Source: Paenibacillus andongensis (GTDB lineage Bacteria > Bacillota > Bacilli > Paenibacillales > NBRC-103111). Taken from it: DNA of 64,000 bases. The stretch is taken from contig NZ_CP104467.1 in assembly GCF_025369935.1 (NCBI RefSeq), positions 6,889,001-6,953,000 of the forward strand. Direction: 5' to 3'. The position numbers and the translations under genes are program-made. How positions within the stretch are numbered: position 1 is the first letter of the stretch; every line of letters starts with the position of its first letter. This document shows, piece after piece, positions 43,067-51,254 of this stretch. The notes beneath the pieces were generated by a model. It had not been told where the DNA came from. It did not search any database and saw only the letters and a list, made by a program, of their open reading frames with translations.

Positions 43067-44230
43067 TTATTTTGTTAAAGGCACGCGATGAAGGCCCAGG
43101 CTACCTCCTGGTGCCGTTCCTATATATAAATATCCGTTATGTTTTACAGCCGTAGTTACGCCGTACAGTGTGCCTTCTGGATCGTGCCAGCTTCCGATAA
43201 GCTCTCCCTGCGGGCCGATCTCCACAGCAAGCCCGTGCTTCGCTGGTGCGCTTGCACCGCTAAGCAGCGACTCCGGCAATTTGGCCATGCTATTAGCCAA
43301 CCAGGGGTTACTATGCATTTGATCTACAAATGGGATGCGAGTCGTAAAGATACCGACCCAGAAATGACCTTGCTCATCGCGCGTAATGTTGTCTGGAAAA
43401 CCTGCGAGATTGTCTGCGAAAATATCAGATGTACCCTTCTTCGAGCCCTTCAGCCAGTATCGGGTCAGTTGATAATGATACGATTCCGCTATAAGCACAA
43501 AATCTTCATCTGCAGACAAGGCAATTCCGTTTGCAAAATAGAGACCTTCTAGCAGGACTGTCGTCTGCTTGGTCGTTGGATCGTACTTCAGCAAGCGGCC
43601 ATGCGGCTTGTTCTCGGCAATTTCTTTGAAGGTCACACGGCCATAGTTCGAGGTGTCGGAAAAATAAATCGAGCCATCTTTGGCAATATCAAGCTCGTTA
43701 GCCAAATAAATCGGTTTACCGTCTACTTGATTTGCCAATACTTCTATGCTCCCGGACGGGGTTATAGACAGCAGTCCCTTCTTGATATCTGCAACGATCA
43801 AATTTCCATTGGCGTCGAATTTAAGCCCATTCGGCGTTCCTTTGGTGTCTGCAAACAATTGGGCTTTTTGCGGATTATCGTCTGCACCGAAAGGGACCTT
43901 ATAAATTTTCCCGTCGGAATCTCCTGTATATAGCTGCCCTTCCTTATCGAATGTAATGAATTCCGGAGATTGAGGGGCATCCGTAACAAGCTGAGCCGAG
44001 CTGAGTTTGTTGTTCTGTTGCCACGGGCCCGATTCCTGAAAGGAGGGGGCCTTCGGCGCGGACCATTTTACCGGTTCGATAGGTGAAGGCATAAACGAGA
44101 AAACGACTACTCCAAGAAGGAGTACGGCAAGCAGCGACAAACCCCATCCGAGTACGTTCCTACGTAATGAGCGTTTCGGACGTTTCACGCCTTGAGCTGC
44201 TTTGGCGGAGGGGACTGGTGTATTAGACAT
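43067..44230 (-). CDS. Membrane-anchored SMP-30/strictosidine-synthase-like beta-propeller protein
   Basis: Protein of 387 residues with a basic cytoplasmic N-tail (KRPKRSLRRNVLG) and one membrane helix (WGLSLLAVLLLGVVVFSFM, about residues 29-47), so the six-blade propeller faces outward. Motifs: FITFDKEGQLYTGDSDGKIYK, PNGLKFDANGNLIVADIKKG, YFADNTSNYG-like IYFSDTSNYGRVTF, FANGIALSADEDFVLIAESY, FPDNITRDEQGHFWVGIF. In this superfamily metal-dependent lactone or strictosidine-type reactions are usual. It lies between an MDR dehydrogenase and an SDR gene, so hydrolysis of a lactone made by those enzymes is a plausible but untested idea. Confidence 0.85.
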   Translation of the reverse strand: MSNTPVPSAKAAQGVKRPKRSLRRNVLGWGLSLLAVLLLGVVVFSFMPSPIEPVKWSAPKAPSFQESGPWQQNNKLSSAQLVTDAPQSPEFITFDKEGQLYTGDSDGKIYKVPFGADDNPQKAQLFADTKGTPNGLKFDANGNLIVADIKKGLLSITPSGSIEVLANQVDGKPIYLANELDIAKDGSIYFSDTSNYGRVTFKEIAENKPHGRLLKYDPTTKQTTVLLEGLYFANGIALSADEDFVLIAESYHYQLTRYWLKGSKKGTSDIFADNLAGFPDNITRDEQGHFWVGIFTTRIPFVDQMHSNPWLANSMAKLPESLLSGASAPAKHGLAVEIGPQGELIGSWHDPEGTLYGVTTAVKHNGYLYIGTAPGGSLGLHRVPLTK

Positions 44231-44262
44231 TAGAACTTCTCCTTTATTATGTAAGCGAAATA

Positions 44263-45273
44263 TTAGATTTGAACTACGATTTTACCGAAATATTGCTTTC
44301 CTTCAGCCAAGAGCGCGAATGCATCTCCAATTCGATCCAGAGGGAATACACGGTCGACGACGGGTTGTAAACGATGATGGGCAATCGCTCGATTCATCTT
44401 TTCAAAGTGATCCCGGTTGCCGACTTGACTGCCGCGAATCGTTGCGGCTTTCTGCAAGATGCTCGTGACATCGTATTCCGGAATGGTCAAGCCCGATAAG
44501 AATCCGACCATACTCAAGGTCCCTCCAATGCGAAGCGCATTTATGGATTTCACCATTGTAGACGCTCCTCCAACATCCAGAACGTGATCGACGCCTCCAG
44601 TCAGCTCTAGCGCTGCCTTATCCCAATCGGGAACTTCCGAATAGTTGATCGTTTTCCATGCGCCGAGAGCTTTTGCTCGTTCTAACTTGTCGTTGCTTCT
44701 CGATGTGATGATCGCTCGTGCTCCAGCCATAAGAGCGAATTGAAGCCCGAAGATCGAAACCCCGCCTGTTCCTTGCAGCAGCACGGTATCCCCCGCTTGC
44801 AAACCACCGTATTCGATTAGCATGCTCCATGCGGTTAATGCCGCGATCGGCAAGGTGGCAGCCTCTTCCCAAGTGAGGTGATCGGGAATATGAACGATTC
44901 CGTCTTCATGTAAAACGACATACTCTGCCGCAACTCCGTTTAACGGACCACCCAGACTGTCTCTTAACACTTCTGCTCTTGGACTGCCGGCAATGAATCT
45001 CTGTTGCAAATTACCCGCTACTCGGTGTCCGACCTGAAACCTTGTTACATCTTGGCCAACGGCTACAATTTCTCCCGCTCCGTCTGATAACGGAATAAAG
45101 GGGAATTTGATTTCAATCGGCATTAATCCGCTGAGGATCACTAGATCCCGGTAATTGAGAGAAGCTGCCTTCATGCGGATCAGCACCTCATGGGGGCCTG
45201 GCGTTGGTATGTCGAGTTCCGTTAAGTTTAATTCCTCAAAGCCGAAGCCGTTTGTCAGTTGTATAGCTTTCAT
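44263..45273 (-). CDS. Zinc-independent MDR alcohol dehydrogenase/quinone-reductase-like enzyme
   Basis: NAD(P)-dependent MDR enzyme of 336 residues. GroES-like domain (NYRDLVILSGLMP, PFIPLSDGAGEIVAVGQDVTRFQVGHRV) and Rossmann domain with QGTGGVSIFGLQFALMAGA near residues 165-183. It starts with an ATG that overlaps the TGA stop of the upstream SDR (ATGA), showing translational coupling. The gene ends 32 bases before the SMP-30-like gene. Substrate unknown; part of the TetR-controlled operon. Confidence 0.9.
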   Translation of the reverse strand: MKAIQLTNGFGFEELNLTELDIPTPGPHEVLIRMKAASLNYRDLVILSGLMPIEIKFPFIPLSDGAGEIVAVGQDVTRFQVGHRVAGNLQQRFIAGSPRAEVLRDSLGGPLNGVAAEYVVLHEDGIVHIPDHLTWEEAATLPIAALTAWSMLIEYGGLQAGDTVLLQGTGGVSIFGLQFALMAGARAIITSRSNDKLERAKALGAWKTINYSEVPDWDKAALELTGGVDHVLDVGGASTMVKSINALRIGGTLSMVGFLSGLTIPEYDVTSILQKAATIRGSQVGNRDHFEKMNRAIAHHRLQPVVDRVFPLDRIGDAFALLAEGKQYFGKIVVQI

Positions 45274-46121
45274 CGAATTGTCCTCCCTGCAAGATCAGAT
45301 TGATTACTTGTATTCTTATAATTATTCGTATTGCCGGATCCTCCGCGTGGACGAAGCATGCCTCCAACAAGTCGAAGACCTTGCTTGCGTGTTATGAATC
45401 GCGATAACTGTGCCCCGAAATAATTCTGCACACCCGGAACGACGTATATCTTCCCTTCCTTCAACGCACGAAGTGCAACCTCTACGACTCTTTCCGGCGT
45501 ATCTTTCTTTCCGACAGAGGCATCATCCGTTCCTACAACATTAAAGAAGCTGGTGTCCGTCGAACCGGGACAAAGTGCGAAGAATTTGATACCTCGGTCG
45601 CGGTTTTCCCACCATAACGCTTGAGTAAACGACAAGACGAAAGCTTTCGTCGCCCCATATACGGCCATAAAGGGAAGTGGTTGAAATCCGGCGGTTGAAG
45701 CCACATTAATTACTGCTCCTGAGTTTTTACGCAACATGTTTGGCAAGAACAAGTGAGTCATATCTACAACAGCAGCGACATTGAGCATAACTTCTTCATG
45801 TTGACGCTCACCTGACACTTGCTCGAACAAACCATGTGTAGCAAAGCCTGCATTATTGATTAGCAGTTCGACATCCACTTTCAAAAGTTCACATTGCCGA
45901 TATAACTCGCTGGGTGCGCCCTCTTTCGCAAGATCCATAGAGATAACCTCAGCTTTGATGCCATACTTCTTTCTAAGCTCATCTGCCAGGCTCTCAAGCT
46001 TACTCGTTGATCGAGCAACGAGTATCAAGTGGCTGCCTTGTTTGGCTAGTTGTCTCGCGAATTGCTCTCCAATACCGGAAGAAGCTCCCGTGACGAGTGC
46101 CCATTTTCCTTGAAATGTCAT
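45270..46121 (-). CDS. Short-chain dehydrogenase/reductase (SDR)
   Basis: First gene of the oxidoreductase operon: 283 residues, cofactor motif TGASSGIG (residues 13-20), NNAG at about 90, Ser in NVASTAGFQ (about 141) and YGATKAF with Tyr/Lys (about 154-158), then CPGSTDTSFF. Starts behind AAAAGGAGAACAGCATA. The C-terminal about 25 residues (RGGSGNTNNYKNTSNQ) are a low-complexity tail. Its stop overlaps the start of the MDR gene. Two inverted operators lie upstream towards the divergent TetR gene. Confidence 0.92.
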   Translation of the reverse strand: MTFQGKWALVTGASSGIGEQFARQLAKQGSHLILVARSTSKLESLADELRKKYGIKAEVISMDLAKEGAPSELYRQCELLKVDVELLINNAGFATHGLFEQVSGERQHEEVMLNVAAVVDMTHLFLPNMLRKNSGAVINVASTAGFQPLPFMAVYGATKAFVLSFTQALWWENRDRGIKFFALCPGSTDTSFFNVVGTDDASVGKKDTPERVVEVALRALKEGKIYVVPGVQNYFGAQLSRFITRKQGLRLVGGMLRPRGGSGNTNNYKNTSNQSDLAGRTIR

Positions 46122-46158
46122 TATGCTGTTCTCCTTTTGGATACCATGTTATAATTCA

Positions 46159-46241
46159 GAAACAGTGTTACCAAACGTGCAAGGATAATTCCCGATCCCA
46201 AGATTATTAATTACGATCGCACTACTCGGTAACAGTGTTTC
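46159..46241. promoter_or_regulatory. Paired TetR-type operators (GAAACASTGTTACC) between SDR operon and TetR gene
   Basis: GAAACAGTGTTACC at 46159-46172 and its inverted copy GGTAACAGTGTTTC at 46228-46241 match at all bases except the central one; their centres are 69 bases apart. Each has an AACA-N-TGTT core. They lie in the 289-base gap between the operon start (46121) and the TetR gene (46411), so they are likely its operators. Confidence 0.65.
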
Positions 46242-46410
46242 TTTTCGGTTTCATTGTATCTCGCCTTTTTTAGAAAGTCAATATGTTCTTTAAACATCCT
46301 CAACCCTCTAACGTCTCATTGACAACTGCTTAACAACTGTATAAAATTCCTTGCAAGAGAGTCAGAAACCTTGTTTCCTGACGAAAACATAATATCCGAA
46401 GGTGATGAGT

Positions 46411-47070
46411 ATGAGCGACAAAGATATCTCTTCAAATGAGAACTCACGTGTGTTGAAAACCTACCAAGAAGCTCGCTTGCAAAATACTGAAAATCTCCGT
46501 AAGCTCGTTGTTGATGCTGCAGCAATGCTCTTGCAAGAGGAGGGCCCGGAAGCTGTTACTGTGCGTAAAGTAGCGGAGAAAATGGATTGCTCGACAAAAA
46601 TTATTTATAGCTTGTTTGTCAATAAAGAGGGCTTGGCACAGCAGCTGTATCTGGAAGGATGTAAACTTCTGGCTAACGTATTTGAGGGGGCACCGAAGAC
46701 GGCTAACCCAACGCAGCATTTGCTAAATTTAGGCGAAGCCTTTTGGCAATTCGGACAGCATTACTCCAGCTATTATAAGCTGATGTTCGGAGGAGCTTTC
46801 GGAAATTTCAAACCAGACGAGGAAAGTATGCAAGGCACCGTAACGGCCATGCGGCAATTATTGACCGTGATCAACAATGCGCAAGAGCAAGGACTGATTC
46901 CCGGCCAGTACGACACGGAATCCGTTGTACGAATAGTCTGGTCCTCGCTCCATGGTGTTATTCATCTTTACATGGGTGGACACTTAGGAGATATACAATC
47001 GGCCCATGCCGTATACAGGCAAACGTTGTCAATGTTAGTCAGCTCATTGTTGCCAAATCATAGCATCTAA
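46411..47070 (+). CDS. TetR-family regulator of the divergent oxidoreductase operon
   Basis: Regulator of 219 residues. Helix-turn-helix (LVVDAAAMLLQEEGPEAVTVRKVAEKMDCSTKIIYSLFVNKEGL, about residues 32-74) and a TetR_C_33-like C-terminal domain (FWQFGQHYSSYYKLMFGGAFGNF). Two possible ATG starts in frame; the one at 46411 is best spaced from AAGGTG. It is divergent from a four-gene operon of SDR, MDR, SMP-30-like and SDR enzymes and has paired operators between, so it most likely controls that operon. Confidence 0.88.
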   Translation: MSDKDISSNENSRVLKTYQEARLQNTENLRKLVVDAAAMLLQEEGPEAVTVRKVAEKMDCSTKIIYSLFVNKEGLAQQLYLEGCKLLANVFEGAPKTANPTQHLLNLGEAFWQFGQHYSSYYKLMFGGAFGNFKPDEESMQGTVTAMRQLLTVINNAQEQGLIPGQYDTESVVRIVWSSLHGVIHLYMGGHLGDIQSAHAVYRQTLSMLVSSLLPNHSI

Positions 47071-47120
47071 TGCAGGATCGCGATCCGGTTGAATCGATGC
47101 CATGCTCCTCTCAAATCGCC

Positions 47121-47155
47121 AAAAAGCCCCCAACTTGAAAAGATTAGGGCTTTTT
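47121..47155 (+). terminator. Terminator of the TetR gene
   Basis: AAAAAGCCC and GGGCTTTTT form a 9-base-pair stem around a 17-base loop, 50 bases after the stop. Between here and the next terminator (47275-47300) I see nothing. Confidence 0.7.
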
Positions 47156-47274
47156 GACTACTCCAATACTAAACGAGAACCCTGCTGCTGCAACAGAATC
47201 TGGCTACGTGAAAGTATAGGCTCCGGTGATATCAATGTTGTAATTACTACCCAAACATATACATATGAAAACAA

Positions 47275-47300
47275 AAAACACCGGGAATCTCCGGTGTTTT
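47275..47300. terminator. Terminator at the end of the eCIS operon
   Basis: AAAACACCGG, loop GAATCT, CCGGTGTTTT; a perfect 10-base-pair stem with A-run before and T-run in it. It lies 83 bases after the last eCIS gene (stop at 47383) and can act in both directions. Confidence 0.78.
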
Positions 47301-47382
47301 GCTGACTAAATTTGGTTGACTTTAGCCAACCAAACCATCCATTTTATAAACTCCCCCTCTATAGGAGAGATCAAACTAACAA

Positions 47383-49074
47383 TTACTCAGCCCCGCTGCC
47401 CGCCGAGGCAGCTTCTCTCATCGCAGAAAGCGCTTCGTCTAATGAATCAACGCCACCACTGGCACTTCCGAGTGTAGTACTGGCCATTTCCGCGCTATAC
47501 GCCCACCAACGTACACGTACATTCCCCGGCTCAGAAGTTTGCTGTACCTTCACGCCAATGCGAAACGTGCCTTTTTGTGGATAGGCAATCGTGCCAATCT
47601 TCACTTCTGGCGCATCGGGTTCAAATTCGCTGCCTTTAAATACATCAGAGGCTCCGCCGTATACCCGGTCCCCGCTGGATAGCATTTCCGAGAAAGCTTC
47701 ACCGCTGCTCTCTTCCAAGCTAGTGATGATCAGCACATTGCCCTCGCCGAGTCCGTGTGCGATTTCGCCGGAGAAGAAGCTTTTGGTCGCTCTCCCGAAT
47801 GGGGACACAGCAATCTTCGTGAAAGGCTCGATCGGAATGTCCACGACACCGCTCAGCATACCCGCAATGCCGCTGCCGCCGCCTGCTGGAATGCTTAAAT
47901 CGAATGAAAGCTCGCTAATCGCTTTATTGAAGTTAACCTTGAACTCCGGAGGCTGTCCTGGCGCCAAGGTTTTCACTTTGGACTTCGTTACGAACTGACC
48001 GGACGTTTCTTCGCGGTACTCATTTGCTTTGCTGAGCCTGTACATGACCGAAGAATTGTACACGTATTCGCCAAATGGCACTTGCTCGACACTTTCAATA
48101 ACATAGGTCGGCCCCACTTGAACCAGGCATATTTTAGCCAAATAAATACAAGGCTCCGAAGGGGCTTCTAAGGAAGCTTCCAACGATTGTTTCACGAAAT
48201 CCGACATCAACCGTTCCTGCACGGATTCGCCAATAATCTGCAGTTCGCCTACAGTTTGAGTCTGCAGCTCCAACTGCCTGTCGTCCAGCTTCAGAACAGC
48301 CGAATCCACCTGCACGCCAATCGTACCCTTCACGGACGCTGTACTATCCGCTCGCAAAAGCACCTTTATTTCATACTCGCTCTCTTGCCCATCCTGAGGC
48401 TCCACAAACACTATGGTTGTTCCTTCAATCGCCTCTACGCGTTCAGCAGCCAGTTCATATTGAAAGGACAGTCTGCCTGCCTTAAGCGTCTTCTCGAAGC
48501 GCAGCTTCATTTCGAAGAGCTGACCTGGATTCACATAACGAGGTGTTGTTTGAAGCACGCGAACGTGAGTATCTTGATAAAGAACGACCGTCTGATCGGA
48601 TAAATTGGCCAAAGGCAGCGCTGCCGGATCAGGCGCATCCTCCCGGATAAATAAGCGGTAGCTTTCCAGCACACGATTATAGTCATTAATTTCGTCAGAA
48701 CGTATGGAGGAATTAGCCACCGCGTGAACGGGTTCTTTTTCTTTTTCGTCATAGGCAATACATAAGTAAACATTCTTCGCATACTGGTTATTGCTGAAAC
48801 CGTCCATCATCGATAGCTTCAATGTCATCGGAGAAGGTACGACAATTTCCCGGCCAAGCGCGTCGATCGCAGCTCCCATTTCTACAGAAACTGACTTTTC
48901 ATCGACCGCGACAACCTGCAGACCCGTAAGTACACCCGAACCATGCAGCAAACGGTTCATCATTCTGCGCTTATCATTGAAATACTTTTGCTCAGACTCG
49001 AAATCCCTTACCGTCAGCAGCTTTCCATAGAAATACCGATTGCGCTCAAACGGGTAATAGCGTGTTTTTTTCAT
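47383..49074 (-). CDS. Conserved eCIS-associated protein, last gene of the operon
   Basis: Protein of 563 residues, without signal peptide. Its N-terminal about 110 residues (FERNRYFYGKLLTVRDFESE, then KRRMMNRLLHGSGVLTGLQV, then AIDALGREIVVPSPM) form a block I associate with contractile-injection and phage-tail-like clusters; the rest is mostly beta-rich, and the C-terminus (about 505-563) ends in an Ala/Ser/Gly-rich tail. No catalytic motif is seen. It follows the gpI-like tail protein by 32 bases (GAAGGTGAGGG site). Its place after the tail protein suggests a baseplate-peripheral or fibre-attachment role, which is inference. Confidence 0.72.
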   Translation of the reverse strand: MKKTRYYPFERNRYFYGKLLTVRDFESEQKYFNDKRRMMNRLLHGSGVLTGLQVVAVDEKSVSVEMGAAIDALGREIVVPSPMTLKLSMMDGFSNNQYAKNVYLCIAYDEKEKEPVHAVANSSIRSDEINDYNRVLESYRLFIREDAPDPAALPLANLSDQTVVLYQDTHVRVLQTTPRYVNPGQLFEMKLRFEKTLKAGRLSFQYELAAERVEAIEGTTIVFVEPQDGQESEYEIKVLLRADSTASVKGTIGVQVDSAVLKLDDRQLELQTQTVGELQIIGESVQERLMSDFVKQSLEASLEAPSEPCIYLAKICLVQVGPTYVIESVEQVPFGEYVYNSSVMYRLSKANEYREETSGQFVTKSKVKTLAPGQPPEFKVNFNKAISELSFDLSIPAGGGSGIAGMLSGVVDIPIEPFTKIAVSPFGRATKSFFSGEIAHGLGEGNVLIITSLEESSGEAFSEMLSSGDRVYGGASDVFKGSEFEPDAPEVKIGTIAYPQKGTFRIGVKVQQTSEPGNVRVRWWAYSAEMASTTLGSASGGVDSLDEALSAMREAASAGSGAE

Positions 49075-49106
49075 AAGTATCCCTCACCTTCCAAGGCTCA
49101 TTTCGT

Positions 49107-51224
49107 TTATTCGATTTCGGAATCCAATTCCAAGCGAGTATGTATGTCCATTCGTTTATCGAGATCTACGTCAATCAGCACCGTATTGTATGGCATCGAC
49201 GAATGCTGATCGAGTGTTAACAAGGTAGGCTCTGATAAGTAAGTATTAATGCCCAGATAGGTATGCATGTCCGCGTACATCCACGGTTGTAGAACGATTA
49301 ATTTGCCTTCGGTATAGGCTGGTTTTTGGTCTTCAATGATTTGTTCGATGGTTAGTCGCTGTGCGTCGGTCTGTACGAATTCAGGCTTTAACATGATGCA
49401 GAAGCAATAAGGATTATCCCCATATAACTGGGCAAAGAGCTGCCGCAGCTCCGACGTCTCCTGCATTTGTTTAAACTGAAAATATTCCAGCAAAAACGGT
49501 TCAGACCCAGTGTAAATCTTAAGCATGTTCATCATGCCCTCGCGAGTTCCCCGCAATTTGTAAAGCTCAGGGGCCTGCTTAATCAGCTCTCTTAACTTCG
49601 TCTCGCCCCATGCCTCATGATCCGTGATAGCCAACCAGCGGCCTAACCATTCCAGATAAGTGCCGGACACCGCATCCGGATCGAAGTGAGAGGAAATACG
49701 GTCTATTTTATCCTCCATATCGTCAAAGAACGTGCTGAACATCGCCAGAAACCGCTCCAGAAAAGGGCTGTGCTCCTCGTCCTGCTGATAAATCGGAGGC
49801 AAATAGGCAATTAGTGACGTTCTCGGGAAGTAGACCCGAAGCTTTCGGATGTAAGGTGATTTTTGCTCGCTGCCAATCAGCTCGATTTTGAACCATAAAT
49901 AACGGCCTCTGGCATTCATCAGAAGAGCATCCTTCGGATTCAGAATGGGCTCAGACCATAAGTCGCGCGTCGCAGCCAGCTTATCTCGAATCGAAATGCC
50001 TGGATCCGTCAAATAACCCGTATAATTTACGTATTCGCCATCAATGAATCCTTCACTTTCATCCGATGTAAAATAGGAAAAGCGAACCTGCGTTTCCTCC
50101 GGAATATCGGCTTCTAAACGAATCTTATGCCACTGTGTCTCCGTCTCCGTCGTATCCAGATCCCCCGAGAAATAGATGGCCTCCGGGAGCTGAGTCCCCT
50201 CAAGCAGCATCGTACGGGCACGAAGATCAAGCAGGCTAATCTGACCGCTTATCCGATCAAAAACATACAACCGATTGCGCCCATCATGCAGCAATTTATC
50301 CGTTCGCCCTCGAAAGCTCGTTACTTTATCAAACTGCTCGCCATTCTCGCGAAACTTTAGAATAAACCGCTCCGTTACTCCTTCTTGCTGTGCGTATCCG
50401 CTGTCCCCTATATAAAGATTATGATTCGTATCAATGGAAATTCCGGCAAAGCGCCCTTCCTGCTCCAGCTTAAAATGAAACGGCTCCCGACCATCCTCAT
50501 GGAACACCGTTACCGTTCTGAGCTGTGCATCCAATAGAACTAATTTACCACCTGCAGCAGCGGTGTAATAACGCCCTCGAAGTGCAGTCATGCCAGCCGC
50601 TTCTTCCAGACGGAGCGTTTCATGTTCATACACATGCACCACTTCACCTGCCGCGTTCCACTGTATAATACCGATCCGGCCGCCCTTAGGGACTTCAGGA
50701 CCTCCATTCATACCAATCGTAATGTCCAAAGGGACCGTCACGTAAAGTGAATTCGCCGTTGTTAATCTTGTATTAACCGAGAGTGGGAATAATTCAAGCC
50801 CTTCCCAATCATGGATAGCCCACATGGTTTGTCCATTGGAAATCGAATAAACCGCAAGTCTTCTTTCGCTTTCAACGTGGGCATCTGCTATCACCAAAAG
50901 ATCTGACATCGAAGCTAGCATCGCTTGATGGCTAAACAACTGATGACCTTGACGAAATAGCGACTCAAGGTGGCGACTTTCATCATCATAAATCCATACA
51001 TTCGAAGCCTCGTCTAGCAAAAATAGCTTCCGACCCGGCCCGACCGTCATCTCTTGAATAGGATGAATGCCTTCCAGCTCGTCTGTGCGAACGATGCGAT
51101 GAATGCTGTATTTTTCTGTCTGCTGAATTGAAAATCCTTCGCTCTGCATATGAATATTGGCTTCATATCCATGTTCCCAGTCAAGCGGTTTATTAAGTGA
51201 AAAAAACGTTTGTCCATCCTGCAT
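49107..51224 (-). CDS. Phage-tail-I-like baseplate protein with N-terminal beta-propeller
   Basis: Protein of 705 residues in two parts. Residues about 40-345 show repeats of propeller type (FAGISIDTNHNLYIGDSGYA, and LHDGRNRLYVFDRISGQISLL). Residues about 470-650 match tail protein I-like baseplate proteins (SLIAYLPPIYQQDEEHSPFLERFL, then DPDAVSGTYLEWLGRWLAI, then LRELIKQAPELYKLRGTREGM), the family named TIGR02242 in my memory. P2 gpI-like proteins link the baseplate wedge to fibres. The gene lies after the second baseplate-J protein; AGAGGTG is ahead of its ATG. The propeller could bind a surface sugar; that part is inference. Confidence 0.82.
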   Translation of the reverse strand: MQDGQTFFSLNKPLDWEHGYEANIHMQSEGFSIQQTEKYSIHRIVRTDELEGIHPIQEMTVGPGRKLFLLDEASNVWIYDDESRHLESLFRQGHQLFSHQAMLASMSDLLVIADAHVESERRLAVYSISNGQTMWAIHDWEGLELFPLSVNTRLTTANSLYVTVPLDITIGMNGGPEVPKGGRIGIIQWNAAGEVVHVYEHETLRLEEAAGMTALRGRYYTAAAGGKLVLLDAQLRTVTVFHEDGREPFHFKLEQEGRFAGISIDTNHNLYIGDSGYAQQEGVTERFILKFRENGEQFDKVTSFRGRTDKLLHDGRNRLYVFDRISGQISLLDLRARTMLLEGTQLPEAIYFSGDLDTTETETQWHKIRLEADIPEETQVRFSYFTSDESEGFIDGEYVNYTGYLTDPGISIRDKLAATRDLWSEPILNPKDALLMNARGRYLWFKIELIGSEQKSPYIRKLRVYFPRTSLIAYLPPIYQQDEEHSPFLERFLAMFSTFFDDMEDKIDRISSHFDPDAVSGTYLEWLGRWLAITDHEAWGETKLRELIKQAPELYKLRGTREGMMNMLKIYTGSEPFLLEYFQFKQMQETSELRQLFAQLYGDNPYCFCIMLKPEFVQTDAQRLTIEQIIEDQKPAYTEGKLIVLQPWMYADMHTYLGINTYLSEPTLLTLDQHSSMPYNTVLIDVDLDKRMDIHTRLELDSEIE

Positions 51225-51254
51225 CGTTCGACACCTCTTTTCCTAAATAAGGAC

